Source: AC-32 sp036265535 (GTDB taxonomy: Bacteria > Actinomycetota > Thermoleophilia > Gaiellales > Gaiellaceae). From it: a stretch of DNA of 64,000 nt. The stretch is from contig DATAOV010000040.1 in NCBI GenBank assembly GCA_036265535.1, positions 21,784 to 85,783 of the forward strand. Reading direction: 5' to 3'. Both the position numbers and the translations under genes were made by a program. The notes under the pieces were generated by a model that had not been told where the DNA came from, made no database searches, and was given only the letters and a program-made list of their open reading frames with translations. This document shows positions 42,543 through 50,960 of the stretch, piece after piece (the first letter of the stretch is position 1; every line of letters begins with the position of its first letter).

Positions 42543-43514
42543 GTGGCGGCACGGCGTGACTTCACCCGCGAGTCGCTGGCGGACGGCGTTCGCGCCGGCG
42601 ACCGGCGGGCCCTCGCGCGGGCGATCACGCTCGTCGAGAACTCCGACCCGCTCGCCTATGAGGTCGTCCGCGACCTCTATCCCGAGACGGGTCGCGCCTA
42701 CGCAGTCGGGGTCACGGGGCCGCCGGGAGTCGGCAAGTCGAGCCTGATCAGTGCCCTCGTCCGGCACGTCCGCGAGCAGGAGCGCTCGGTCGGCGTGATC
42801 TCGGTCGATCCCTCGAGCCCGTTCACGCAGGGTGCGCTGCTCGGCGACCGCATCCGGCTCGCCGACCACTTCCTCGACCCAGAGGTCTTCATCCGCTCGA
42901 TGGGCACTCGCGGGCACCTCGGCGGGCTGGCCGAGGCCACGTTGCAGGCGTTGCTCGTCCTCGACGCGGCCGGCAAGGAACTCGTCTTCCTGGAGACGGT
43001 CGGCACGGGCCAGGGCGAGGTCGAGGTGATCGGGATCGCCGACACGGTGGTGCTCGTCCTGATGCCCGGCTCCGGCGACTCGATCCAGGCGCTGAAAGCA
43101 GGGATCATGGAGATACCCGACGTGATCGCGATCAACAAGATGGACCACCCGGCCGCGAAGACGATGCTGAACGAGGTGCGCTCCGTGCTCTCGCTCGACA
43201 AGGAGCGCGCGTGGAAGCCGCCGATCATCCTGACCGAGGCCCTCCGCGGCGAGCACGTGCCGGAGCTCTGGGAGGAGGTCGAGGCCCATCGCGCGTTCCT
43301 CGAGTCCGAAGGCCGGCTCGAGAAGCAGCGGCGGAAGAACCTCGCCGGCGAGGTCTTCGCGGTCGCCTCGGCGCGGGCAAAGGCGCACCTCGAGCGTGCG
43401 GTCGCCGACGATCCCGAGCTGCGGCGCCTCCTCGACGAGGTGCAGAGCCGCAAGCTCGACCCGTTGACTGCGGTTCGCGAGATCATGGAGAAGGTGTTCA
43501 AGGTTGGCGACTAA
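42543..43514 (+). CDS. meaB: MeaB/ArgK family GTPase
   Basis: A 323-residue G3E-type GTPase: VGVTGPPGVGKSSLISALVRHVR (P-loop), ISVDPSSPFTQGALLGDRIRL, FIRSMGTRGHLGGLA, LVFLETVGTGQGEVEV, LMPGSGDSIQALKAGIMEIPD, INKMDHPAAKTM. MeaB protects and loads methylmalonyl-CoA mutase with adenosylcobalamin. The mutase itself is not in this window. It overlaps the threonine ammonia-lyase start by 11 bases. Confidence 0.94.
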   Translation: MAARRDFTRESLADGVRAGDRRALARAITLVENSDPLAYEVVRDLYPETGRAYAVGVTGPPGVGKSSLISALVRHVREQERSVGVISVDPSSPFTQGALLGDRIRLADHFLDPEVFIRSMGTRGHLGGLAEATLQALLVLDAAGKELVFLETVGTGQGEVEVIGIADTVVLVLMPGSGDSIQALKAGIMEIPDVIAINKMDHPAAKTMLNEVRSVLSLDKERAWKPPIILTEALRGEHVPELWEEVEAHRAFLESEGRLEKQRRKNLAGEVFAVASARAKAHLERAVADDPELRRLLDEVQSRKLDPLTAVREIMEKVFKVGD

Positions 43515-44676
43515 GACCGGCCCCAGCTTGAGCGACATCAAGGAGGCGCGCGCTCGGCTCCAGGGAGTCGCGCGGGAAACGCCGGTCTACGGCTCGGAGA
43601 CCCTCTCGCGCCAGGTCGGCCGCCCGGTCTCGCTGAAGGCCGAGAACCTCCAACGCACCGGCTCCTTCAAGGTCCGCGGCGCCGTGAACAAGCTCGCGAC
43701 GCTGAGCGAGGGCGAGCGGCGCGCCGGCGTCGTTGCGGCCAGCGCCGGCAACCACGGCCAGGCGGTGGCGTGGGCGGCGCGCGAGGCCGGCGTGAAGGCG
43801 ACGGTCTTCATGCCACAGGACGCGCCGATGGCGAAGGTCGAGCCGACGAAGAACTACGGGGCGAAGGCGGAGCTCACGGGTAGGAGCTTCGAGGAGGCGC
43901 TGCATGCTGCCTTCGCCCATGCCGAGGCGACCGGCGCCACGTTCATCCATCCCTACGAGGACGAGAGGGTGATCGCCGGCCAGGGCACGATCGGTCTAGA
44001 GGTCATCGAGCAAGTCCCTGACCTCGAGACGGTGGTGATCCCCGTCGGCGGCGGCGGCCTCGCCTCAGGGGTCGCGCTCGCCCTGCGCTCGGCGAAGCAG
44101 GACATCCGGATCGTGGGAGTTCAGGCCGGGCTTGAGGGCTGGACGATCGCTGACGGGATCGCGGTCAAGAGCGTCGGCGAGCAGACCGGCCTCATCCTCG
44201 ACGAGGTTCTCGACGACCTCGTCAGCGTCACCGACGACGAGATCTGCCGTGCGATCGTGCTGCTGCTCGAGCGCTCGAAGCTCGTGGTCGAGGGCGCGGG
44301 AGCCGTCGGCGTCGCCGCGCTCCTCGCCGGCAAGGCCGGCGGCGGCCGGGGACCGGCCGTCGCGATCCTCTCGGGCGGCAACATCGACCCGACGGTGCTC
44401 ATCTCCGTCATGCGTCACGGGCTCACCTCCGCCGGGCGCTACCTCGTCGTCCGCAGCCGTCTGCAGGACCGCCCGGGCGAGCTGATCAAGCTGCTGAAGC
44501 TCGTCGCGGAGGAGCGTGGGAACGTGGTCTCGGTCGAGCACCACCGCGAGGGCATGGACGTTCCGGTCACCGAGAGTGCGATCGAGCTCACGCTCGCGAT
44601 GCGCGACGAGCACCACTGCACCGTGCTTCTGGAGTCGCTACGCAGCTTGGGCTACGCCGTCGAGCGGCTGAGGTAG
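43504..44676 (+). CDS. Threonine ammonia-lyase with ACT domain
   Basis: A 390-residue PLP enzyme: LKAENLQRTGSFKVRGAVNKL holds the PLP lysine, followed by ASAGNHGQAVAWAAR, VFMPQDAPMAKVEPTKNYGA, PVGGGGLASGVALAL and LSGGNIDPTVL. A single ACT domain lies over about residues 320-390, as in catabolic threonine dehydratases. It makes 2-oxobutyrate from threonine, which can lead to propionyl-CoA. That fits meaB upstream and the biotin carboxylase gene further on. TTG 43504 is the start, inside meaB. Confidence 0.92.
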   Translation: MATKTGPSLSDIKEARARLQGVARETPVYGSETLSRQVGRPVSLKAENLQRTGSFKVRGAVNKLATLSEGERRAGVVAASAGNHGQAVAWAAREAGVKATVFMPQDAPMAKVEPTKNYGAKAELTGRSFEEALHAAFAHAEATGATFIHPYEDERVIAGQGTIGLEVIEQVPDLETVVIPVGGGGLASGVALALRSAKQDIRIVGVQAGLEGWTIADGIAVKSVGEQTGLILDEVLDDLVSVTDDEICRAIVLLLERSKLVVEGAGAVGVAALLAGKAGGGRGPAVAILSGGNIDPTVLISVMRHGLTSAGRYLVVRSRLQDRPGELIKLLKLVAEERGNVVSVEHHREGMDVPVTESAIELTLAMRDEHHCTVLLESLRSLGYAVERLR

Positions 44677-44688
44677 CCCGTGCCCGTC

Positions 44689-46008
44689 TCAGCCTGAACC
44701 GCCGCAGCGGCGGAAGGCAGTGAGGCTGTTGCCGCGCGCCTTCCAGTCGTCGATGCCGCCGTCCAGAAGCGGGCGAACCTCGACGCCTTCGGCGGCGAGG
44801 GCACTGGCGGCGACGCCCGCGCGGGCGCCGGTCGAGCAGACCGTCACGATCGGGCGGCCGTTCTGGAGCTCGTCGCGGTAGGCGCGGACGAGCCTGTAGG
44901 GGATGTGGCGGCTACCTGGGATGTAGCCCTCGTCGCGCTCGTCCTTCTCGCGCACGTCGACCACCTCGATCGCGTCCTCGGCGAGGAGCGCCTCGAGCTC
45001 GTCCAGCTCGATCGGGTCGAGTCGATCCGTCGCCTCCAGCTCGAGCACGTACCCGCTCAGGTTGATGAGTCCCACGGCGCGGAGCCCCCTGGCCGCGAGC
45101 TCGGCCTGCTCAGGCGACGAGGCGTGCAAGGTGATGGGCGCCTCCGCGTCGAGCAGGAAGCCGGCTTTCGTCCCGAGCGACGGCCCGTCGACGGGGACGT
45201 TGAGCGCTCCCGGCGCATGCCCGTCCACGTAGGCGTGCGCGGGCCGCACGTCCAGCAGCTGCCCCCGCACCTCGTCGAGCTGCACGAGCGACGGCGGAGC
45301 ACCGAGGAAGGGGCCACGGTTCAGTTCGACCACACGCTCGACCGTCGGCGGGCGCGGGGCGGAGATCGAAGCGGAGGCGGCGACGAACTCCTGCAGGTCA
45401 GCACGCGCGAGGGCGTGGTTCGTGCGCCGCTCAGTGCCGATGGTGGAGGAGAGGTCCGAGCTGATGCCCGTCGCGCAGAGCGAGCCGCCGATGTGCCCGG
45501 GATCGACCTCCGTCTCGTCAGGGAGCTCGGTCAGCCGCTGCAGCGACGCGTAGAGGTCCGCTGCGCCCTCTCGTGCCTCGATCGCGAGGTCCGGGCGCGC
45601 GGCGTCGCCGATCAGGAGCGAGTCGCCCGTCAAGAGGTGACCCTCGACCAGGTAGCAGCAGTGCTCGGGCCGGTGACCGGGCGTGTGCAGGACCCGGATG
45701 GCGAGCGAGCCGACCTGGAGTTCCTCTCCGTCCTGGACGGGGTCGAATGGAAACTCCGGATTCGCGAGCGGGTGGATGCTCACGGGTGTCTCGTGCTCCA
45801 ACGCGAGCCGGCCGTGGCCGGAGAGGTGGTCGGCGTGCGTGTGGGACTCGAGCACGCGGACGATCCGCACGCCCGCCCGCTCGGCCTCCTCGAGGTAGGG
45901 CTCGACCGCGTAGGCGGGATCCACGACCACCGCCTCTCCCGCCGCCTCGTCGCCGATCAGGTAGGACGCACAGCCGAGGTCGTCGTCCACAAACTGCCTG
46001 AACAGCAC
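44689..46008 (-). CDS. Persulfide dioxygenase-like MBL/double rhodanese
   Basis: A 439-residue protein. The N-terminal metallo-beta-lactamase domain has SHTHADHLSGHGRL near residue 55, TPGHRPEHCCYLV, LLTGDSLLIG and DPGHIGGSLC, as in ETHE1-type persulfide dioxygenases. Two rhodanese domains follow. The first (from about 245) lacks a cysteine where the active site should be (LHASSPEQAE); the second (from about 345) has VCSTGARAGV with the catalytic Cys. The protein probably oxidises glutathione- or other persulfides and handles sulfane sulfur. Confidence 0.9.
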   Translation of the reverse strand: MLFRQFVDDDLGCASYLIGDEAAGEAVVVDPAYAVEPYLEEAERAGVRIVRVLESHTHADHLSGHGRLALEHETPVSIHPLANPEFPFDPVQDGEELQVGSLAIRVLHTPGHRPEHCCYLVEGHLLTGDSLLIGDAARPDLAIEAREGAADLYASLQRLTELPDETEVDPGHIGGSLCATGISSDLSSTIGTERRTNHALARADLQEFVAASASISAPRPPTVERVVELNRGPFLGAPPSLVQLDEVRGQLLDVRPAHAYVDGHAPGALNVPVDGPSLGTKAGFLLDAEAPITLHASSPEQAELAARGLRAVGLINLSGYVLELEATDRLDPIELDELEALLAEDAIEVVDVREKDERDEGYIPGSRHIPYRLVRAYRDELQNGRPIVTVCSTGARAGVAASALAAEGVEVRPLLDGGIDDWKARGNSLTAFRRCGGSG

Positions 46009-46017
46009 GTCCGGCCG

Positions 46018-46023
46018 ACGTTA
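46018..46023 (-). promoter_or_regulatory. -10 TAACGT, leaderless MBL-rhodanese gene
   Basis: On the minus strand TAACGT is 9 bases before GTG 46008. Confidence 0.5.
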
Positions 46024-46190
46024 CCAACGGGCGCCGCTAGCTTTCTTGAAGTGAGTCGCCTGTGACTTGCTGGACGGCAGCCCGGCCGAGCCGAGCTCGT
46101 TCAGCGCCGCTGTCCCAAAGTGGCGCCAGGCGGCAATCCGAAGGCGCTCTACAAGGCAAACCACCGTCACCCGGCGGGAGCTTCTGTGGC

Positions 46191-46379
46191 CTAGCCGGGC
46201 ATGATGCCGGCGACGCTCTCAAGTGTGTTGCGGACGTTGTCCGAGAGAAGCGTGATCGCTCCCATCACGGCAAGAACGATCACGGCCAAGACCACGCCGT
46301 ACTCCGCCATCGTCTGCCCCTCCTCGCGTTGGCGCAGCGAATCGGCCCCGACCTGCACGAAGGTGAAGAACTTCATCAT
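46191..46379 (-). CDS. Flp/Fap family pilin, orphan
   Basis: A 62-residue type IVb prepilin. The processing site is in EEGQTMAEYGVVLAVIVLAV, where cleavage follows Gly and the mature protein starts QTMAEY with the conserved Glu-Tyr pair, then a hydrophobic helix of about 20 residues. AAAGGGG precedes the two tandem ATG codons at 46379. No Tad/CpaB-F assembly genes or prepilin peptidase occur in the window, so it is an orphan copy or depends on a distant locus. Confidence 0.88.
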   Translation of the reverse strand: MMKFFTFVQVGADSLRQREEGQTMAEYGVVLAVIVLAVMGAITLLSDNVRNTLESVAGIMPG

Positions 46380-46406
46380 CTGATTGACCCCTTTCCCCGA
46401 ATCGTC

Positions 46407-46424
46407 GGCGCGGCGATCCGCGCC
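46407..46424. repeat. Hairpin in Flp pilin leader
   Basis: GGCGCGG-CGAT-CCGCGCC is a perfect 7-bp stem with a 4-base loop, 28 bases upstream of the pilin ATG. It would lie in the 5' untranslated region if transcription starts upstream near the TATAGG-like or CATAAAT sequences. Confidence 0.5.
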
Positions 46425-46559
46425 GCCAATTGCCCCAGTAACTGGCATTTATGTTCCTATCCGCCGCGGAGTCCATCCCTCGTGCTGGGGTTTCTCCAGG
46501 CGGGCATGTGTGCGCGCCTGGTCGGAGCTGCTCCCGGCCCGGCGGCGCGCCGCTATCGA

Positions 46560-46830
46560 AACGTCGGGGCCGTTGCGTGACGCTCGCGCGAGGCCGACCG
46601 GCAGAGCGTGGTGCGTCCGCACACCCGGCGAGCCCCTCACGAGGGGTCACGTTGTCGATCGAGATCGAGGCGAGCGTGTCGTTGTTGCCGAACGGCGGCG
46701 ACCGCGTTGCTCGGCAGGAACGGGAGGTTCGTGCAGCAGTACACGCCGGAGTTGGCGGTGTGCGAGATGTTCGAGTCCGCGACATTGTCGCTCGAGGCAC
46801 CCACGTTGAGGGTGCCGTCATCGAGCATGA
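46560..46830 (-). pseudogene. Frameshifted gene remnant, unknown family
   Basis: On the minus strand one frame reads LNVGASSDNVADSNISHTAN, then GVYCCTNLPFLPSNAVA down to about 46690. The coherent sequence then continues in another frame as GNNDTLASISIDN and VTPREGLAGCADAP. The composition looks like the end of an exported beta-rich protein, but I cannot name the family. No start codon or N-terminal half is found. The rest of 46449-46892 holds no other gene. Confidence 0.55.
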
Positions 46831-46880
46831 GCGCGGTCGCGGCGCTGCACGCGCCGGAAAGCGCTCCGAACTCGCGCGGC

Positions 46881-46886
46881 TAAGCT
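46881..46886 (+). promoter_or_regulatory. -10 TAAGCT, leaderless DUF1361 gene
   Basis: TAAGCT is 6 bases before GTG 46893. Confidence 0.5.
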
Positions 46887-46892
46887 AGTGGC

Positions 46893-47576
46893 GTGTCTGG
46901 TCGCCTTCGTAGCTCGCTAAGTGATCGCCGGGTCGCTGTGGTCGCCTCGCTGGCAGTCCTCTCGCTGTTCGTCGTTGCGATGATCGCGTTTCGCGTCTTG
47001 TACACGCGGACTCCGGAGCACATCGCGATTGCTTGGAATCTGCTCCTCGCGTGGATCCCATTCGCGCTGGCGCTCGTCATCTACGACCGGGTGAGGACCG
47101 GCGTCTTGACGCCTGTACTGGCCACTGTGGGACTGTTCTGGCTGCTGTTCCTTCCCAACGCTCCCTACCTCGTCACCGATCTGAAGCACGTCGGCCGCGG
47201 AGGCGGAATACCGGTCATGTACGACGTCTTGCTCCTATCGGCGGCGGCGTGGACCGGACTGCTCCTTGGGCTGACTTCTCTGTTCCTCGTCCACGCCGTT
47301 GCGCGGCGTTTGATCGGTGCTCTCAACGCCTGGGCGTTCGTCGTAAGTGTCCTGGCGCTGAGCTCGTTCGGGGTCTATCTGGGCCGTGTTCAGCGCTGGA
47401 ACTCCTGGGATGTCCTACTGCGGCCGGGCCTGTTGGGAGACATTGCGAGTGGAGCGTTCCATCCGCTCAGCCATCCGCGTCCTATCGCGGTCACGATTCT
47501 GTTCACGTCGTTCCTGTTGATCAGCTACGTCGTCTTCTACTCATTGGCCCGATTGAGCGCGCTGGAACGGGAGTAG
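46893..47576 (+). CDS. DUF1361 family membrane protein
   Basis: A 227-residue membrane protein with about six transmembrane segments. DUF1361 landmarks are NLLLAWIPFALALVIYDRV, FWLLFLPNAPYLVTDLKHV, the FGVYLGRVQRWNSWDVL region and a final helix ISYVVFYSLARL. The family is of unknown function. The start is fixed by TAAGCT at leaderless spacing. The codon use here is slightly less GC-rich than in neighbouring genes. Confidence 0.85.
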   Translation: MSGRLRSSLSDRRVAVVASLAVLSLFVVAMIAFRVLYTRTPEHIAIAWNLLLAWIPFALALVIYDRVRTGVLTPVLATVGLFWLLFLPNAPYLVTDLKHVGRGGGIPVMYDVLLLSAAAWTGLLLGLTSLFLVHAVARRLIGALNAWAFVVSVLALSSFGVYLGRVQRWNSWDVLLRPGLLGDIASGAFHPLSHPRPIAVTILFTSFLLISYVVFYSLARLSALERE

Positions 47577-47616
47577 CGCCCGGACGGTCCCGTGGTGGTC
47601 TGCGGCGGCCTCTCGC

Positions 47617-47622
47617 TAGCGT
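47617..47622 (+). promoter_or_regulatory. -10 TAGCGT, leaderless 308-aa gene
   Basis: TAGCGT is 7 bases before GTG 47630. Confidence 0.5.
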
Positions 47623-47629
47623 TCTCGAG

Positions 47630-48556
47630 GTGGGAAGAGCCGCACAGCACGTCCTACTGAGCACCGGAGTGGTGCTGGTGATCGGGCTGATCGTGGGTGC
47701 CGTGGTGCTGACGCACCTGGACTCCGGGCATGGCTCGCTCGTTCGGCAGCCGAACGTGCAGCCTGCGAAGAACGCGCTGCCGCCGTTGCCGCCCGGGGCG
47801 GTCGTGCTGGCGGGCGAGTCAGGAGCTCGCGCGGTCGCGCTCGCGGTCGGGAAAGGCGCGCGACCGCGGCTGACCGCGACAGTGCTCGGCCAGGACGGGG
47901 ATCCGGCCTCGGGGTTGCCGCTCTCGTTCCGGGCCGGAAGCGCAGCCCTGCCTGCGCGGGCCTGCGGGCCCGGTTGCTACACGACCGCCGCTCCGCGAAA
48001 GGTGCGCAGGGTCGAGGTCGTCCTGCCCAAGAACCCGATCGCGTTCGACATCCCGGTCTCGACCCCGTCCGCCGCACGGATCGTCGCCCGGGCCTCGCGC
48101 GTGACCCGTCGTCTCCGCACCCTCGTCTACGTCGAGTCGCTCCGCTCGGGCCCGACGGGCGGGCTGCTCACGACCTGGCGCCTCAAGGCGCCGAGCGAGG
48201 TCACGTACGACATCCGCGACGGGGCCTCGGCCGTGATCATCGGCCGCATCCGGTGGGATCGCGACCGCCCTGGTGCGCCCTGGCGGCGCTCTCAGCAGAT
48301 CCCGGCGCTGACCGTTCCCGAGCCGGCTTGGGGGAGCACGGTCGTGAACGCCCACCTGCTTGGGACGGCGCGCATCGGCGGGAAGCCGGTCTGGATCGTC
48401 TCCTTCGCGAATCCCAACACGCCCGCCTGGTTCACCGCCTGGATCGACCGGCAGACGTATCGGACGCTGCGGCTGAAGATGACCGCAGCGGCCCACTTCA
48501 TGCGCCACCGCTACGTCGCGTTCGACCAGCCGCTCGAGATCAGGCCGCCTAGATAG
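47630..48556 (+). CDS. Membrane-anchored exported protein of copper island
   Basis: A 308-residue protein with one N-terminal anchor (LLSTGVVLVIGLIVGAVVL), a Pro-rich linker, a beta-domain of about 90 residues with a Cys pair (PARACGPGCYTTAAP), and a C-terminal domain of about 150 residues (RTLVYVESLRSGPTGGLLTTW to AAAHFMRHRYVAFD). The C-terminal part resembles the extra domain seen at the end of some actinobacterial CopD-type proteins, from memory only. It faces the CopC-CopD operon tail to tail. A role in metal handling is inferred from context. Confidence 0.75.
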   Translation: MGRAAQHVLLSTGVVLVIGLIVGAVVLTHLDSGHGSLVRQPNVQPAKNALPPLPPGAVVLAGESGARAVALAVGKGARPRLTATVLGQDGDPASGLPLSFRAGSAALPARACGPGCYTTAAPRKVRRVEVVLPKNPIAFDIPVSTPSAARIVARASRVTRRLRTLVYVESLRSGPTGGLLTTWRLKAPSEVTYDIRDGASAVIIGRIRWDRDRPGAPWRRSQQIPALTVPEPAWGSTVVNAHLLGTARIGGKPVWIVSFANPNTPAWFTAWIDRQTYRTLRLKMTAAAHFMRHRYVAFDQPLEIRPPR

Positions 48557-48647
48557 TCCGGCGGATCGCCTCGATCACGACGATCCAGGCGACGGCCGCT
48601 GCCGCAACGGCGACGAGGGCGAGCAGCAGCCGGGTCTGGACGCTCAT
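48549..48647 (-). CDS. 32-residue single-helix membrane protein
   Basis: A 32-residue protein, MSVQTRLLLALVAV then AAAAVAWIVVIEAIRRTI, made of one transmembrane helix with basic ends. Its ATG at 48647 overlaps the CopC-CopD stop (ATGA), so translation is coupled. It resembles the small helper subunits that accompany membrane enzymes. It overlaps the convergent gene by 8 bases. Confidence 0.7.
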   Translation of the reverse strand: MSVQTRLLLALVAVAAAAVAWIVVIEAIRRTI

Positions 48648-50365
48648 CCCGAGGCCTTGTCGAGGAGGGTGACCACAAACGGCTTCGCACCCGGCGGGGT
48701 CACCTCGAACTGCAGTGCCCAGTGGCCGACCATCACGAGCGCAGGCGCCGACTTCACGAACACGCCGGGCTTGCGCTCGGGCACGCGGTAGCTCTGCTCG
48801 CCCATGTCCATGTCGAGCATGTCGAAGCGGCTGACGACCTGTGCGCCGCGGACCGGTCGCCCGCCGCGGGTGATCGCCACCGAGAACGTGTTCGGGAGCG
48901 CAGCGCGGTTGGGCGAGACTCCGACCCGGACCCGGTAGGGGCCCTTGGCGACGACCTCTGACACAGGGCCGGGGCCGACGCGGGCGGAGATGTTCTTCAC
49001 GCGCGCGAGCGCGCTCGCCGGCGGCGGCAGGCTCGTCAGGACGATGGCCGCGAACAACGCCGCGGCGACGAAGACGATCTCGCCCTGTACGAGCCGGCGG
49101 AGCAACACGGCGGCGCTCGGGCCGAGCGAGGGCCGTACCCCCGCGGCCTGAAGCCGCGGTTTGGTTCTCGCGAGGTTGACCCCCGCGAGCATGAGCGCGG
49201 CGAAGAGCAGTGCGATCTTTACGAGGAGCGCCTTCCCGTAGGAGGTCTGCCAGAGGGTCGAGAAGGTCGGGAGCTCGAGAAACGACGAGCCGATCCCGGT
49301 TCCGATCAGCACGACCACAGACCCGAACGCGACCGCGGAGAAGCGCGGCACGACGAAGGCCAGCGCGGCGATGCGGTTGCCCGCAGGGACGGAGAGCCAG
49401 AAGACGATCAGGCCGATCAGGCCGCCCAGCCAGATCGCGGCCGCTCCCATGTGCACGGAGTCGAGCGGAAGCGCCAGCCCGCGCGGCGACTTCTGCCCCG
49501 CGTGACCCGCGAGCGAGGGTAGGACGAGCGCCGCGGCCCCGGTGAGGAGCGCGGCGGGAAGCGCGAGGAGCTCGGCCACCGAGCGCTCGGCCCGCTCGGG
49601 CCGATCGACGAAGAGCGCCACGAAGGCTGCGATCCCGAAGAGCGCGACAACGAGCTCGAGGTCGAGGTAGTCGCGGCCGAATCCCGACGCCCGCGCGGCG
49701 GGAACGATCGCGCCGAGGTCGAAGGCGCTCCGCAGCGTGAACTGCGCGGTGGCGAGATCGACGTAGACCGGTATCGCGACGAGCGCGATGACGATTGCGA
49801 CCCCGAACGCAACCGACAGAGGACGCAGGGAGCAGCCGCGAACGGCCCGCACCACCGGCCGGGCGATCACCGTCCGCAGCACGAAGAGCCCGAGCGCCGC
49901 CAGCAGCGACAGGAAGACCACCCAGCGTGAGATCAGCAGCCGTGTGCTCGTCGCCGTCTCGCTCAGCGACGGCACCCTGAACTGCGGAGGCGGCCCCGGG
50001 TTCGGGCCGACGGCGAACGTGAAGGCGCCCCGGACGGGGTGTCCGTCCGCCGAGACCACGCGCCAGAAGACCAGGTACCAGCCCTCCGGCGCGCGCCGCA
50101 GCGGCGTGATCAGCGTCTGCGGCGCACCCGGCGCGTTGCTCGGCGGCTCCGAGGCGATCTGCCTGCCCTCCGCATCGGTGACCGAGACGATCGCGAAGCG
50201 GCCCACCACCGGCTCCGTGTAGCTGAGCACCACCTGCCCCGGCGGCGCGTTCACCGTCCTGCTCGCCGAGGGCACCGTGCGCACCAGCCCCGCGTGGCCC
50301 CAGGCGACCGCGGGCAGCGCGAGCGCCGCCGCGGCCGCCAGGGCGAGCAGGACCGACGGTCTCAC
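48644..50365 (-). CDS. CopC-CopD fusion, copper resistance/uptake protein
   Basis: A 573-residue protein. After a signal peptide comes a CopC domain (about 22-125) whose mature N-terminal His (WGHAGLVRTVPSASRTV) and SADGHPVRGAF match the Cu(II) site. A CopD domain with about eight helices follows (145-440; GHAGQKSPRGLALPLDSVHMGAAAIWLGGL has conserved His). A C-terminal exported beta domain resembles YtkA/FixH and contains a Met-rich stretch, FDMLDMDMGEQSY. It probably moves copper across the membrane. GTG 50365 overlaps the YcnI stop. Confidence 0.9.
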   Translation of the reverse strand: MRPSVLLALAAAAALALPAVAWGHAGLVRTVPSASRTVNAPPGQVVLSYTEPVVGRFAIVSVTDAEGRQIASEPPSNAPGAPQTLITPLRRAPEGWYLVFWRVVSADGHPVRGAFTFAVGPNPGPPPQFRVPSLSETATSTRLLISRWVVFLSLLAALGLFVLRTVIARPVVRAVRGCSLRPLSVAFGVAIVIALVAIPVYVDLATAQFTLRSAFDLGAIVPAARASGFGRDYLDLELVVALFGIAAFVALFVDRPERAERSVAELLALPAALLTGAAALVLPSLAGHAGQKSPRGLALPLDSVHMGAAAIWLGGLIGLIVFWLSVPAGNRIAALAFVVPRFSAVAFGSVVVLIGTGIGSSFLELPTFSTLWQTSYGKALLVKIALLFAALMLAGVNLARTKPRLQAAGVRPSLGPSAAVLLRRLVQGEIVFVAAALFAAIVLTSLPPPASALARVKNISARVGPGPVSEVVAKGPYRVRVGVSPNRAALPNTFSVAITRGGRPVRGAQVVSRFDMLDMDMGEQSYRVPERKPGVFVKSAPALVMVGHWALQFEVTPPGAKPFVVTLLDKASG

Positions 50366-50931
50366 GCGAGCGGCCGTCCCCGGGTCGCGAGGCCGAGGAT
50401 CCCGAGCAGCACGCCGATCGCGCCGACGACCAGGGCGATGATCGTGAGCGTCGAGTTGGAGCCTCCGAAGGACGACACGCCTTCGACGACGGGTGCCGGC
50501 GTGTCCGAGCTCTCGGCGCCCGTCCAGTCGACGATCTTTCCGTTCGAGTACGTCTGCCGGACCTCGAAGGTGTACGTCTTGCTCGAGTCCAGGCTGCCGT
50601 TGAACCGGAAGACCGAGTCCTCGTCCGTCGGGACGCTGCCTCCGGACCAGGTGATCTTCTGGAACGTCTTCTCCTCGCCGGAGCCCGTTGCTTGCTCCGT
50701 TCGCTTCCACCCGGGGCTCGGCTCGAACGAGTCGATCGACAAGCCGCTCGGAATCGTCAGCTCGATCGTCGTGGTCGTCGCGCCCTCCTCCTCGGTCGGG
50801 ACGGAGAGGGTGAACTGCTGCAGCACCTTCGCCTTCGCGACGGGTGGGCTCACGATTGCGTGGGCGAACGCCGCGTCGGCGAGCACCAGTGCGAACACAG
50901 CCGTCGCAGCGGCCACCAGTGCCTGTCTCAT
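50362..50931 (-). CDS. ycnI: YcnI-like DUF1775 copper-binding protein
   Basis: A 189-residue exported protein: a signal peptide ending in AAFA, a mature N-terminal His (HAIVSPPVAK) as in the monohistidine Cu(II) brace of YcnI, a beta domain with ELTIPSGLSIDSFEPSPGWKR, and a C-terminal membrane anchor before RGRPLA. AAAGGAG precedes ATG 50931. It is coupled to CopC-CopD, repeating the ycnI-ycnJ arrangement. Confidence 0.9.
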   Translation of the reverse strand: MRQALVAAATAVFALVLADAAFAHAIVSPPVAKAKVLQQFTLSVPTEEEGATTTTIELTIPSGLSIDSFEPSPGWKRTEQATGSGEEKTFQKITWSGGSVPTDEDSVFRFNGSLDSSKTYTFEVRQTYSNGKIVDWTGAESSDTPAPVVEGVSSFGGSNSTLTIIALVVGAIGVLLGILGLATRGRPLA

Positions 50932-50960
50932 GTGACTCCTTTCGCTTCGTCGGTACCGGA

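Noticed and set aside
46009..46190. A gene between the MBL-rhodanese and pilin genes
   Set aside because: Only short frames with no start signal or familiar pattern were found; beyond the TAACGT promoter I see nothing in it.
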